64,000 nucleotides of DNA from Lepidurus packardi (lineage: Eukaryota > Arthropoda > Branchiopoda > Notostraca > Triopsidae), in assembly GCA_023053545.1 (NCBI GenBank), contig JAKZAN010000006.1, positions 7,197,001 through 7,261,000 on the forward strand. The letters are read 5' to 3'. Shown here in pieces: positions 46,580 to 60,700 of the stretch. A program made the position numbers and the translations under genes. A model generated the notes under the pieces. It had not been told where the DNA came from. It ran no database searches and saw only the letters and a list, made by a program, of their open reading frames with translations. Every line of letters starts with the position of its first letter. Position 1 is the stretch's first letter.

Positions 46580-49500
46580 TCAACTGTCGACAGAAAAAAG
46601 TTCTTTGTGCAAGGCGGGAAATTCCAGGTGTGGCGCCCCTCGCTTGAATTTTGTGAGCGCCTCTAAGTGTAGATGAGACATTTCTCTGCAAAGAACAAAG
46701 AACCATTATCTCTTACGATCCTTTTATTCTTCGAATGACCATTACCTTAAAGATGGAAGTCTGGCTACCAGAGCGTCTGCAACTGAGACGTCTCCTTTCA
46801 AAGGCATTCTATGTGTTCGTGACAACTCTAATCTTAACGCCCGTAAAACGGCTTGGCTTAACCTTTGAATTTCTAACGTTCCCTTCAAAGTCGGCCGATC
46901 TACGAAGAAGACGTTATTTTTCATCCAAAAATCCCAAAGGAATTGTTGATAAACGAAACTCTATTTTGAATCAGAGAAAGGATGTTACCTGGAGCCAAAA
47001 GGACAAATGCAGAATAAAGTGCTAACTGGCTGTCCGTTAGTTTAATTTCCGCCAACCATTTGGCAAACTCGAAGATGGACGACACAAGTTTCATTTCGAT
47101 GGAATCTGAGGTTAAAAACGCTTCTAGTGGCAACAGTGTATCGCCAAATAACACAGCTTGCTGGGAGACATCGAAATAACGCGACATGCGGAGCATTGCC
47201 TGCTCAAAACTCCCTGTAACATAAAGTGACGGTTAAGGTTAGCGAACGTTTCTGACAACGGATTCGTGCTCACCTGCTTTGAGTAGAACAATCTGATCAT
47301 CTTGTGATAACTTCATGAATCCAGGCACCATTTTTGCAAATTCAATAATTTGCTGGATAATTGCTGTCAAGCGTTGCGCGCATTCCAACCACAATTCCTC
47401 GTGAGCCTATCCATTCAAAAAATCCAAAAAATAACAAGAATTAGTCAAAAATTCTTACGATTTTAAGGTTTACGTGACAACACATAGAAAATCTCATTAT
47501 TAAACAATAAATGCGAGCGGAAACGTACCATGTTTTTGTAGTACAGGATCTTGGACAAGTCTTGCGGTTTTCTCATCATGTCAGCAATGTGATCTGCAGT
47601 GAAGAGGCAAGTGCGGTTATGTGCGTCCCCAATCGTCTTGGACAATAATTCAGAGATCTGAACCGGATCTACAAATATCGAAAACTTCCATAAATACGCG
47701 AACACGTAGATCACGTCCACGATTATTCTTTTTTCCAGAAATATGAAATGTTACGACAATTTTTCAAGCCGGTTATCCGCATGCTGAATGCGTAGTAGTC
47801 CATTAGGTTAATGTTTTCTTTGGTAATATGACGACAGACATGTGAAAATGACAAGAAGTCAGTCGGGAAAGTCCCACCACCCTTACTAGGTTCTATATAA
47901 TCCTCTTCATCTTCCTCTTCCGCGAGATCCGTCTCCAGTTTCCGAAGCGGAACAGGATGAGTGGGCTTACTAGGCAGCCCGTGCCCGTGGCCGTGTGTTG
48001 CAGCTTGACCAGGCCCAGGTCCACTCGAAGACGGATAAGAGGGTTGCAAGGAAACAGGCTGATGTGAGTTATTAGAGCCACTATTCAGATGTCCTGCAAG
48101 CCGTGCCTCTTTAGCTCCATACGGAGATTTCCCACCTGAAGAAGAAAAGCGAAGAAACAGGAGAGAAGAGAACCCATCCAACACCACATCAAGACACCCA
48201 AGACCCCACAAGTTGCAAATACGCCATTTTTTTGGCAATGTTATCCTCCTACTTTACCCTTTATACTCTTCTATCTATGATTTGGCATCAGTACTAGAGA
48301 TTAGCCTTGTATCCTTTAACCTCATCTCAGAAATTAATAAAAAAAAAATAGATTCTGGCTACTGGCAAATAATATTATCTATAAAGCGCTCACAGATAAA
48401 GGATTCTCTCTAAAGTTAAAAACAAAATTCCTATACAAACGGTAAAGAGCAATAATGCGTAATTGACGCCTGCTGGGACAAGAATACGTACCGGCAGCCA
48501 TAACTGGAGAGACGAGGTTGGAGTCCGGTAAAGGTTCCAGCGGTGTTCCGCGGGGGTCGAATGTCGTACTATCTACGTAATCCGTACCACTTCCCATATC
48601 GTAGGCCTGTCCAGCACTTCCACCCCCACTACCAGGGCCGGTACTGCCTAATGGACCCGTGTTATGGCTATGCGGAGTATGTGTGGGTGTGAAGTAACCC
48701 GACGGAGTGTATGGGCTCAATTCGTCGGCGTACGATGAATACCTACATGAAAGAGGAGACACGAAAAAAAGAGGCAAAACCTCGACTTTCTTCAAAAATT
48801 CATTTGGGCCACAAAACAAAAGACACTTACACTTTTCCACCACGCAATTGCAATTGCACGGTTAAGAAATGTGAACCAAGGTAACTTTATAAAAAATAAT
48901 TAAATATGCAAAAGTATTACCCTGCAGAGTAATTTCCCACCAGCTGGTCTGAAGATGAAGGTGTTTGGGTGTCAAACACTGAAGAATCAGGTGACGTTTC
49001 TGCTTGTTGTGCCCGCATCTGTGCTCGGTGATATCGAACTTCGTCCTCCACTTTTTCCCGCTGTTTTTTCGACATCCGACCAAATTTGACAGCTATTAGG
49101 GAGAAACAATACAACAAAAAAAAATTCCAAAATCAATACTCGATGTGGATTATTATTCATAAATTTTTCCCCCCTACCCACGGCCACTGCTCTCCCTTAT
49201 TCTAGAGCAGAGGGGTGAGAAATAACACAACAAACATGAGAGGTTACTATCCATGGGGGATAGAAAGGATTCAATATTCGTTACACTTCCGCAGCCAGTC
49301 TATTTGCTTAGGATGTCAAAGAAAGAAAGAGAGGGAGAAAATGGGAAAAAAAATCTATTAGGCTGCGCTATACAGCCTGGGATAGGAGCTATTGACGGTG
49401 ACGGGAAACGCGCTAACTTAACAAGTAATTGTGATAATCCCTGAAGGACGGGTGCGCCCTGTGCTGATAACTCCCTAAACCTGGGAGAATGCAGCCAACC

Positions 49501-52500
49501 TAACCAAACCGCCGGGCAAACACGTCTAAGGTAGATAACAATTAAAATTTTTGTTGGATAGAAAAGCATATTAGTGACGTCACATTACGGTGTAATTTCT
49601 TTGAGATGACACTGCACAATCTTGGCTGCGAGTTTCAGGGGAGGGGAAGCGCGGTGCTAATGGTGAAAGGCTACGCTTGCTTGTCCACAGACTGGCCTAG
49701 CAATAATTCTCTGCAGTGTCGTAAATTTTCGCGGCTTTCGGACAAAACGGCGCGGAGGTCAACGTCCTAGCTTATACATTAATATCGTGGGTCCCCAAAC
49801 GACAAGGGAAAAAAGCGGAAAAAATTTGTGTTAAAAATGGCACATGGATGGCATAGATCGGTACTTGAAAGCTTAAAGAAGCAAGGTCCCATCCTTTAAA
49901 CCCATATCCCATTTTTCTTTCCTGACGCAAACCTAATGCAGTTCTGGTAACAACACGCACCTCCATGCATTTTCATCCCAACGCAGTCGTTTGCAGAAGA
50001 CCTGCCACTACCTAAAATATCTTAAAACTTTTCCTAACATCGAAAGATTTAGATATATGATTTATTTAAAATTTTAGAACTTTTAAATAAACTTTTACTT
50101 TTAAAGTTTAACTTTAAAAGTTTAAACTTTTAAAGTTTAAATAAATCATATATAAATCTTTTGACGCAGCGTTTTAAGACATTTTCATTTAGATATTATT
50201 TAAACATAACTTTTCAATTATATCGTTAAATTTCTTTTAAATTTTTGTTTCAGGTTACATAACTCTCATGATATAGGGGTATTACATCAGTTTCATATTT
50301 TGATAAAAAAAAGATCAACTGTTTGCAGTTCACCGTGGTCTTAGACCCATTTCCCATTTTTCTTTCCTAATGCAGTTCTGGAAACAAGAGCCCCCTCCAT
50401 ACATTTCTTTCCCATCAACGCAGCCGTTTGCAAAAAAAAGGCCTGCCATTACTTAACCCCTTGTCAGGAAAGAAACTGTGAATGTATGACATGGCAACAC
50501 ATTCTAGGGTGGGGTTAGGTGGGAGGGAGACTATTTCTTCGCCGAAAAGACCATTCGGAATGACTGAAGTGGCGTCGTTTGGCAATTTCAGCCCCGAAGG
50601 GGGCGAAAAAGAAGGAGCGCCAAGTTTCGCTAAAATGTAGAGACTCGCAATGGATTTCTGTAAGGAAAAAAGGGGAGGGCGCTTATTGTCGGCAAGGAAA
50701 GTCATCAGCTAAGGTCAACGATCCACGACCGCGACACTTTCCACACTCTTCGCGCGAGTCTTTGTCATGCTTGTGTTGCAGGGGTCCCGGGTTAAGTTGG
50801 CCCGATTGCGTTTACCCCAAGTTGCTCTGACACACTAGAACGGAGGTCGTTGCACCCAAGCTTCGCCAAAGCAAGCCCAGCCAAGCGGCTTTCATCGCAG
50901 CGCGTTTTGCCACCCAAAAGCTGCAAGTCCCGTTACTTGTTACTCCCGGCACTTTACAGCGCGGGAGGGAGGATGTCCCGCTATTCCCGCTTTGGGGGAA
51001 GGCACGTCTACCTCACCTAATAAAAACACACGCCCCTCTCTCTTTCCTTCTCTCTCGTCTCTGTCTCTCTGTGTCGTGAGAACAATTTCAAGTCGCATCC
51101 ATCCCCACTGCAGCGGGACTTTTGGAGGATTCCCCAAGGCGCGGTTGTGTCAATTGCGGTACTTTGCAATGCACGGTTGCATGTGGCATTCTTCTATAAG
51201 CGCCTTGTCAAGCACTTGCCGTTACGAATCTTTTTAACGGGCACTGTGTCAGTCTGACCAAGACAGACAGACAGAACACCTACCTGCTGAAAGTCATGAT
51301 CCCTACGTGATACTACGAATTATTATTATTTTTTTTGTAAGTCTGTCTCCAAGGTGGTCTTAAGCTCTCTTCTCGTTAGGAAGAAAAAAAATTAGACAAA
51401 TGCAACAAAGACACAACATGAAAGTTATGATAGCTTCCAGAAAGCCGAGTGCTACGACTTTTGCTTTGCCAAGATCGCGCGTCATTGGCGTCGATGTCAT
51501 CGCTAAACGTGATTGACAGCGTGCCATAGAGCACCATAGGGGACTCTAGTGGAAGAATCGAGCCCCACATTCTTTTAGGTGGAAAAAGCTTCACGAATGG
51601 GGAAAACCAAAACCTGGTTATAGAAAAATAATAAAAAATAAGATCTATACGGGTGAAGAAGGGCTTTTACGCAAACTCACGCATCATGGCACGGGTCGAT
51701 TTCCATGTTTAGAACATGACATGCACACATGGCACTTAAAATTCGCTATGCGAGCACCCACTTCGACATCCACCTGCCATTAGGCATAAAGAAAACGCCA
51801 TGACAAGTAATAATTGTACTATAAAGTCGATAGAACACATCACACCGACGGCTGTGCGAATCCTACCCTATAACATCCCCATTTAAAAAAAAAAATTGCA
51901 GAGGCTCGTAAGAAAAGTAAATATAAGCCTAAAAGAATCTACGATCCTACCCGATATCCATTTTTTAATTTTTTTGCGGAGGCTCAAAAGAAAAGTTCAT
52001 AAATAAGTAAAAGAATCTACGATCTTACCCTATTCCAATGTTCTATTATATTTTTGCTAGGGCTCAAATAAAAGTAAATAATACATGAAATAATATAAAT
52101 AAACAGAAGAATGTAAACAAAAGTGGGATGGGAGTTCTACTAGGGCGAAAAGTGTGAACTGAATTAATAATTGTACTATAAAGTCGAACAGATCACAATC
52201 GACGACTGTGTAGATATTAGCCTTTTTTTGCAGGGGCTCAAGAGAAAGTCTATAAAAACAGAAAATAATCTAAATAAACAGAAGAATGTCAATAGAAAAA
52301 AGGCAAAGCATGCAAACTGAATAAAAACGGAGCTGAAGAAGGCTGTCCCGTTATAGTGAAGATAAAAAGGAAGCGACACAACGCTCTCATGTCAATTTTT
52401 TTTTCCTTTGGATAAGTATTTTCCAAACTAAGTGATGGATAGCGCCTTTCGGACAAAGATGATGGGGCAGTCAAAACTAGCAAAAATGCTCCAAAGTTTG

Positions 52501-54701
52501 AGTTTGACCGATCCCGTTAGTTCGCCCTATTCACACTGACCTGAAGCCTAAGGGGATTCCTTCTCGACAAGACCTATAGACCCTTTTTTCCGGTTTCCCG
52601 GTTTTAACCTAGAGCCTTCCCCCGGGCCTCTCGTACAGCCCCAACCAGGTAATTTTCATGCTAGCCTGAGATACCAAAAAGGGTAAAAAATGCGTTTGGA
52701 GCGTAGAGGCACGTATCTTTTACACATTTAGATTAGACCGCGTCTTCCCCTACAGTCGCGGGTCAAAAGAAGACACGATACCATACCATGAGGGATCCCA
52801 AAGGCTTCCGCATTGCTATCCCTCGAGAAAGGACGATAATGTATACGCATAAAGACAGGGAATGCTAATTAACGACGGCCTAACCGTACAATCCTGACGG
52901 AATCCGTCCGAATGTTACGGGTAACACCTGTGAAAAACGCTTAATCTGAAGGGATCTTAATCGTGGAAATGTAATAACGTTTTCCAAGACAATAGTGAGG
53001 AATTTCCGGCCCGAGATCAATACTCTAATCCACTGAGAGCGGTCGATATCGAGAATAGCCGTCACCGTCAAAGTATACAGCCTGGAAGTGTCATCTTTCC
53101 TCCCAAATATTGATTAGAAACAGGAGACGTAAGGAAAAAGGGACTTGGATAACCCTATCAGGGAAAACGTACGGTACGGGAACAACAAGGGCGCTGGATG
53201 AGATAGAAAAGGGAGAGAAAATGGAATCAAAAGAATCCAAGGTAAAAGGCCCTATTATGCAAGCAAATGGAGATGTCATACATACCGTCCCTGGACATTC
53301 CTAGTGCGAGGCACTTTTGCAGGCGGCAATACTGGCAGCGATTGCGATTGACGCGGTCCACGACACAGTTTTTCTGTCTGGGACATTGGTAATTCACCAC
53401 GGAACTCTGGGATCGTCGAAAGAATCCTTTGCAGCCTTCACAAGTGATGACTCCATAGTGAACCCCGGAACTTTTGTCGCCGCACACTTTGCAGGGGATG
53501 ATCTCGATTTGCGCTAGAAGAAAAGAAAGGTGGGGACATGAACAAAAAGACACAAACACATTATAAAACGACATTAAAACAATGACAATGATTCCATACC
53601 AATATGCGAAGCTTTTTATTTGTAAGTTCTGTATAAATAGTTTCGCTGCACGACATGCAACCTCCCTAGAATTCATTGTTATCCGTTTCGAATAAAATGG
53701 CGTTTCAAACAAAACGACAATCCGCATTTGGTCCGCATGGGAGTGTAATGCCATACAGACTTTCTGTTGTATAAAGTTTATATACATAGATATACACGCT
53801 GTGTTGCCTGTGCTTCGTCCTAAGAAGGGGTCAGTGACCGTCTTATCGATTCGATTACCTCGTAAAACTGTGGCACACACCATAGACACGCCACACTACG
53901 TACAAAATACGCATATGCGTCTAATTATATGACGCGGCAGTCTCTCTTGATATAGTCTGCACGGTTTTAACGGTATACATTGGCTCTTTCTTTTTTTTTA
54001 CTTGCCAAAGAAAGAAGACAATATTATTATAATTATTAGATTTTTTTTCTCCCAATCCTAACCCTCTCTTCTCCTCTCATTCCGATCCTTCTCCATAACT
54101 GACAACAGGCGTCTAACGGGACTATAGAGCCCCTAGCAACTCGACTAGGGCTTGTTGGGACGTGTAGAGCCATCCCTACATTCCTTTTATTTTCTTTTTT
54201 TGCTTCCGCAGACGGGTTTTATAGTAAGCTCAGTTTTTCTTTTTGTTACCCCTTCAATGTACCTCTGATGGAGTTGTTGCTATTCCGGCGAGGCGGGGGC
54301 GTGGTCGTATCGGCCGCAAAGTCTGGTTTGCACTCATGTTCACTGTCATCCAAACTGTCTTGACTGGAAGGCGCTGCCGGAGAGAAATCCGAGCCCAGCC
54401 CGGGCCCGGGTGTTTGGCACGGCGGTGGGATGGAGGTATTGCCTGGGCCTAACGTGGTCATCGTGGGCGTGGTGGCGGGGGGTGGGTGGGAATGCGTGGT
54501 CGGCGCAGTATTAGTAGGCAATTTGCCTCCTCCGGGTCCATTGCCCCATTCGTTGCCAAATAACTCGTCCAATAAATCCATAGTATGTCCAGGCGGATTT
54601 TCCATACTCATCGAAGAAGGGTCTCCCCTTTCTTGATTACTGACTGAAGCGTGGGTTGTTGGGGTACAACGTCCAATCTGTTCTTCGCTCAATTCGCACA
54701 T
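46580..54701 (-). CDS. HR3: Nuclear receptor HR3 (ROR-class), isoform A
   Basis: A ligand-binding-domain transcription factor of the ecdysteroid cascade (Drosophila Hr3/Hr46, vertebrate ROR). The exons are 54701-54263, 53513-53286, 49092-48921, 48742-48492, 48135-47887, 47668-47529, 47406-47274, 47213-46989, 46899-46746 and 46685-46580. The total is 2097 nt or 698 aa, with all junctions GT-AG and in frame. The DNA-binding domain is residues 154-219, with P-box CEGCKGFF and the invariant zinc cysteines present. The C-terminal extension [18 protein letters not shown] and [16 protein letters not shown] match HR3. A poorly conserved hinge follows, with GHGHGHG and [11 protein letters not shown]. 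The ligand-binding domain starts near residue 447 ([36 protein letters not shown]) and ends with the AF-2 helix ALHKELFS. Isoform A has its own N-terminal exon, rich in P, T and S. The DBD exon is isolated by a 4.2 kb intron on its 3' side. Confidence 0.94.
49901..50456 (+). repeat. Direct repeats flanking an AT-rich foldback in the HR3 intron
   Basis: Two diverged copies of about 110 bp lie at 49901-50014 and 50346-50456. Shared pieces include cccatttttctttcct, aatgcagttctgg, caacgcag(t/c)cgtttgca and gcctgccattac-like ends. Between them is a foldback near 50047-50160 with arms like gatttatttaaa / tttaaataaatc and a core of alternating cttttaaa/tttaaag. Together they look like a decayed non-coding transposable element or an internal duplication. 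Confidence 0.65.
51808..52300 (+). repeat. Diverged tandem array in the HR3 intron
   Basis: taataattgtactataaagt (continuing cga) occurs at 51808 and again at 52165. Between and after them are four relatives of a short unit beginning (g)aggctca and continuing aagaaaagtaaataa, at about 51901, 51980, 52059 and 52232. The first two also share aaaagaatctacgat and ctaccc. It is a minisatellite-like array with unequal decay. Confidence 0.7.
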
Positions 54702-57700
54702 ATAGAGTTTCTTTTCGGGGGGAGGGCTTTGCTTATCCCGGGAGTTTGTGTTATTTTGTTTTAAAAGCGTTGCTTTTTGCTGTTCTTTGTCTATTCTGGC
54801 TCTTTTTCCGCTCAGAAGAGTTGAGATGGTGAATGATCAAAGCACAGTGTCTGTTTCATTTACAGGGGGGCTTGTACCCTTTAAAGAACTCGGGGCAACG
54901 GCCGGGGTTGAAGGGGGCGTATCCAACTTGTTCCAGCTATCGTCAGGCAAACTTCGTTTTCCCAGCGCCGAATTCACTCCCCAATTTTCAAATCAAACAC
55001 TCAAATGGACCCAGAAAAAAAGGCAATCTTTTTCGCTTGCAGAAAAAAATAAAAACATCCAATTCCGTTTTCTTCAGAGCCAATTTGCGTGGGCCTCTTC
55101 ACCGAACCCCGTTAGCCCCGGCCAGCCCCAAGGGGTGTTACTACCCCAGTGTGGGGGGCGCGGTCCTGCCTAACGTTTTAATGAACATAGCGGGGTACCT
55201 TTCCCAAAGAAAGACTAAGTTCACCCAAGCCTATGAACGCCAAAACAAAAATTCCACGTAAATAAATAAAATGAATAAATTAACTACAATAGCTTAAGGG
55301 TCCCTTAGTTTCAAAAAATATTTGTCTTTGTTTTATCCTTTATTGATGATAAAACAACAACAAATAAAAAGCAAGGTTTAATAAAAAAATATAATAGTAA
55401 TTAAAATCCCCTTTAAAATGTGGAAACTATCTGTTCCCGTCCAAAGTATAGGATTGTGAATTTCCGCTACCCATCGCTTAACGGTTTAAACGGAAGCGAG
55501 AAACTAACCCTACAACTATGTTGGGTTACCGTTAGGTTGCCTTATCGAGTTCTCAAAGTCTCCATTAAAAAAAAAAAACTTTAACCGTATGGTCTTTTGC
55601 TGTACATTGCACTGTGCAAGATTCAATGCCAAACGACAGCTCTAACAGGTCTTTTCATCATAAAAAGTAAGAAAAAACTATAAAAAAAACCGGTGAACTG
55701 CTGGAGAGTTGTACCTGTCCAAATGAATTATAACAAAGAAAGGCGAAAAAAGACAAGTTTTATCTTTAAGCTTGTATCCTGCCTGAGCCTCGCTGATTTA
55801 TTTTATTTTAAAGCTAAGGGAACCTTCTGTTTAATCGTATACACCGCTTTTTATTCTGCTTTACGGTCCAAAAGTTAAGAATGCACTGCTTTTTTCGTTC
55901 TCGTCAAATTTACCAGTTTTTCGTCCGTACCGTGTCCCAAAGAAAAGGGTGAACAAGTTCCGTTATAAGCTTTGCCTTCTCTCTCCTTCTCTGTCTGTCA
56001 TTTCCACTTGAATGCTTGGCTCCCGTCCTCGATGACAACAAAAGGCAAATGAAAGACGGGGTCAACAGTAACAACATCTAAAAGCCATCGCTACCTTTAC
56101 CTAACTCGAATTAATCATTCAGGTTCTAAACTCGCGCCTTTGCCTGAATTCACGTTGCCAAAGTATTGTATTTTCAAAAATATTTTAACAAGAATGCGGA
56201 AGATCCCAACATCCATGCCCAGCTTTCATTAACCTTGCCAGGAAGCTACTGCCTGCCTTTCCCCAATATTTGATTTTTTCATATTTTTTTCATTATTTTT
56301 TTCGGGGTCATTGTCCCATCCCCTGCGAGCAAACGCATGCAGCAGCCGCAGTCGTCAGCATAAGGCGAATACTGACCTCTCACACGAATATTTTATCTTC
56401 AAACCCTGGTCCAGTCTATTGATACGAAACGCGACTTCATGTTGTTTGTACACAAAACAGAAAACATGTCCGAAAAGCTTGAAACTGAAGTAAAAAAAGA
56501 CAAAAAAGGGAATTTTTATGGATTTATACGTCTTAAAAATCGCCAGTCTGAAGCAAGATTTTCTCGCTTTATATCCTTGATGGGGGTACGCGTTTGGGAG
56601 ATAACGAAAGGGTGGGGGTAAAAGGTTTATCTATAGCAACATTTCTCAGGAAAAATACCTGGCGGGAGGTGAAAACCTAACGGGACTTGTTCTCTTTATA
56701 GATGTAGGGGTAACTGTATAAGGTTTTCGGGAAACTATCAAGGGTTTGCAAGCAAGAGGGGGTAGGGTAAGGGGTGGTAAAGTAGTAGGAGTTCTGACTT
56801 GGCTCTTTCAAGTCGATACGTGACAAGTTTGCCCGCTTCTCGCCTGCCGGACCGAACGACGCGGCCCTGTGCAAGGACGGCCATTGACTCCTTCCAGACA
56901 AGAGCCGAGAACCTTTGCGTTCTTTCGTTTCGTTCGTAATTCGGGCTCGACTCGTGTAAATGCAAAGTCCTGCTCGCTGACGTCGTTTGTCGTTGACACT
57001 AGCTAGGTAATGTCACATGAGTGTGGAATTGTTGGCTGAGGGTATACACAACAAAAAAAGCGACAATGACTACGCTCCCACTGACTTGACTTAACAAACA
57101 AAAAAGACTCCAAAGAAAATATAACCTGCTCAACTCATTAGTCCGCAGATATTTCCCGGGCCCTCAAGAAGGGATTTTTGGCTAAATTTAAAGCCTTTAA
57201 CTCTCGAGTGCTACCCAGAAAATAAAATAAAACTCATTTATTATGCATGCGAAAAAGGTGGGAACCAAAGATAGCGAATGCAAACGTTCCAAAGCGATTT
57301 ATAAAACGCAAGGAGCCCATAAACGGTCAACACGAAAAAAAATACCGTATCTTTAAGTCCTTTTAGCACTCTGGCGATTACTCGTAGAGCACGAGGGAGA
57401 GATAATTTTAGATGAGATAGAGGCGACTGGGTGGGACTTGGAGCTTTACAATTTTTTCCGTAACTTACGTCTTTGACATGACTTTCCCTCCCTACAAAGT
57501 TCATACAAAGTCTCTACAAAGTACGAGTAATAGCAATTTCGTTCTTATTGTCATTATACGTTACTAAGGTCTCTTTTACCCCGGCTGAACATAGCAAAAT
57601 CGCCCTTACTGCAGTTGAGTGTCAGTAAGGTCCCTTTTGTTGGTTATATCATATGGAATTCGCCTAATGAACCGTTGATTTTTCGTAAGGACCATTTCTA

Positions 57701-60700
57701 CTCCCCTAAAGCCACCTCTTAACGCAGCTCTTAGTTTACACTATTTTATTGGACTCGCGAAAGATTCTTGGAAAGTGATATGCTAACTGTTCAAAATGAC
57801 CTATTGGAGACCCGATAGCAAGAGATCCAAGACTTAAATGAGCCAAAACAAGCGAACGTATTGCAAGTCAAACAAGAAAAAACTGTATGGTACGAGCGTA
57901 GTTTGGGGCTTTGCAATTCGCTTGGCAACGTGAACCCAAACCCGACTAACGTGAATCAAAGCCTAGCGTTGAGGAGAGTCAGAACTGGGCAGGCGGGCTA
58001 TCAGCGCACGCTAACCTATCCTACTATGTCTCGGCAAGAGTTCAACGACCGAGGACGGCCGCACGAATTTCCATTACTCCATCTCGCCAGACAAGATGAA
58101 AACCTTGCACTGCTGTCTCGAAATCATGCGCGACCAATAAGGCAACTCACATAACTGACAAACTCAATCATGAACTTTCTTACAACGAAAAAAACCCGTA
58201 TAGTAACACTGTTCGAAAGAAAAGGCACAGCCTATGAAAAGAGCGGACTGGACCGCTCCGAACCGGTAAACTCAACTCGTGAAAAATAAGCTGTGGTGGG
58301 GGATTCTTAATACTTATCTGCTTGTTTAGGTATTTTAATTTAAGCGTATATCCGTATGAAGGCTTTTGTAAAATATCCTGAGCAGAATAAATGGCGAAAT
58401 ATAACACAGTACACATCACCTTTGGGAGGGTTTTTTCGTTATGCGAAGATAACTTTGTGAACGAGCACTAGGGAAACCACGTTTGGAGTGGCAGTCGACG
58501 GTGGGGAAACAACAATAGGCTTAGCTTTGCTACGCACTGTTCAGCTGTGCGCGAAGCAGAGGTCGGGAAGCGACTGACTTGGCCCACACCGCGGATTCGT
58601 TTCCATCGCCCATCGTACGGAACAACAAATTCCGGTGTAGCCTGGGGAAGGAGCTCCTACGGCTACACAAAACTTTGGAAGAGGCATGGGGAAATAAAAT
58701 AAAAGGATAGGCCTAGCGTGCAGTTAAAAGATGGGCCTCCCTTTTGCCAGTTGTCGTGCCAAAAGTCTAAATTGACAATCGCTTGAGGTCCCGGAGAGAA
58801 TTAAAAAGTGACGTGACGTCACAGGCTGGCGGGCCCAACGCATTGGTTCCCAGTGCCTCCTATGTTCTTAGAACGTTCTATTCCGTTTTGCATTTACGGA
58901 AGGCAACACCTACAGTGATGCAGGTAACGGTGCATATAGCGCAATATCTAACGGGAAGTTCCGAATTCCGGCACATTTATAGACACGCAATAACCGGAGA
59001 CAAAAGAGGAAGAGAAATCGGGGAGGAAAGAATTACTTTCCCGAATATTGCGATCATTCTTTCTTAGCAACAACCCTTTTTTTACTGCGAATATAAAAAG
59101 AGAGAACTGGAAATTCCCTTTAATCCTTAGCACCTTGAAAGGCCCGGAAAACGTGCAATTTTCAAACCAAAAGTAAATCTAAAGTCTGGTGATAATAATT
59201 ACGAAAGACAATTTAGGCGAACTCGGACTTGTATTGTATTAGAACGTAAATAATGAACCGCGAATGAACCCTTACCGCAATTATTCGGTCTTTTTGTCTT
59301 ACTACATATTACTAAGAATTACTAAAATATGACTATTCCATTACTAAATATGAATAAACATGAATAAAATATGACTAAAAATTGTTATAATGTTAGTAAG
59401 AATATAAATATAATATTACTAAGAATATTTATAATTTTTCAGTTTTTCCCCATTTTGCAATCTTAAGTTAAATGCGAGTATTAATACATTGAACTCTTGT
59501 TATGCTTATAATAACCTCTAATGAGATCCTTAAGTCTCTGTTTACCAACAGGGAAGATTATGTAACTTGAGCCGGGCAGCGAAAATGTCGTACATTTGAA
59601 ATTCAAAGCGCAATATGAAAAGCTGCAGGATTACTTGAAATAGTCAGTCTTAGTAACTGATGTCATAAAAAAGCATTTATTTAGAAACAAGTATGCTTAG
59701 AAGCGGGATTCCCTTTTATAGAATATACCATTGACGAGGGAATGAACAAATAAATCAGTTTTTTTCGAACCCTGGACGTTGAACTCGTTCGTTATCGATT
59801 TAGCGAGCATATCGTAACATCTCGCGACAATCAATCAGTGACGCGCGCCAAAAAAAACCCCTAAAAAGAAAAAGTTCGCTGATGGAACTTGCGACTTGGG
59901 GTCTTTTTACTCTTGGTAAAAGCACTTGCTCCTCTATGTATATAAGCATCAAAATGCGTGTTCGTGGGTGCTCCGGACCACTCCGGACAAGAAGAAGCTT
60001 GTGGTCACGGCAAAACTTGATCGCCTCTTCGCTAGAGCTCGTGCTACTCATTTACTTTTTCGTTCTTGGGAGGAAAGGTTTTGGGGTATTGTTGTCTCGG
60101 GATGCGTGATTCGCGTTAGCTCGAATCTGTCCCGAGCTGAGGGCAACCACCGCCGGAAGTGGGTCAGTGTGTATGTGGCCTGGGTGGGCAAACCGCCAAA
60201 AAGCGAGGAGCGTGAGCTAGGGAACTGCGGGAGCGGGACAGCCAACGGGACGGTCGTTGGCCCGTCTGATGTGGCTTTAGAGCTACACCTTTTGCTGTAT
60301 AAAAGAGGGCATAAACCGTTGCATTGGAAAAAGTCTCGGCGGGAAACTTAAACACTACCCCAAAGCTTTTCCTGGGCTGTTTTATTAGCCCGCGTGTGGT
60401 TAAGGGGCAAACGGGATAAAAAAGACCCCCAACAACATAGAGTATAAGTAAAATTTTTAAAAAAAGGAAGAAAAAAAGACCCAAACGGTCAAATTTGCGC
60501 TGTTCTAAAATCTATGCAGTTCACGGTGAAGATACGTTTTTTTCGTTGACAGTGTTAAGAAAGTTCCAACATCTGGGAGTAAATCTACCCGCACAACATC
60601 TCAAACATCTGAGTGACGTTTGCATAGTAAACTGCAAATTACTAATTGTCGAACAAGAAGGAACTGAAACGTATAACAGATGCCCGGGTTTGTGCTAAAT

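Larger units (their letters stand above)
49093..53285 (-). other. HR3 intron after the DNA-binding-domain exon
   Basis: This 4.2 kb intron separates the DBD exon from the next exon. It contains a direct-repeat/foldback cluster (49901-50456), a tandem array (51808-52300) and a TGACGTCA site (49575-49582). No nested gene was recognised. Confidence 0.7.

Noticed and set aside
54748..55261. Two overlapping plus-strand frames of about 140 codons upstream of HR3 isoform A
   Set aside because: Different frames cover the same DNA, no motifs are recognisable, and the position is expected to be HR3 5' UTR/promoter.
59755..59815. tRNA-like T-arm (minus strand gggttcgaa)
   Set aside because: No acceptor stem, D-arm or anticodon arm can be drawn at the right distances.
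59926..60351. 141-codon plus-strand frame with a TATA-like sequence nearby
   Set aside because: No recognisable domain, it overlaps other frames on both strands, and it lies inside the HR3 isoform B intron. The gtataaaag motif falls within, not before, the frame.
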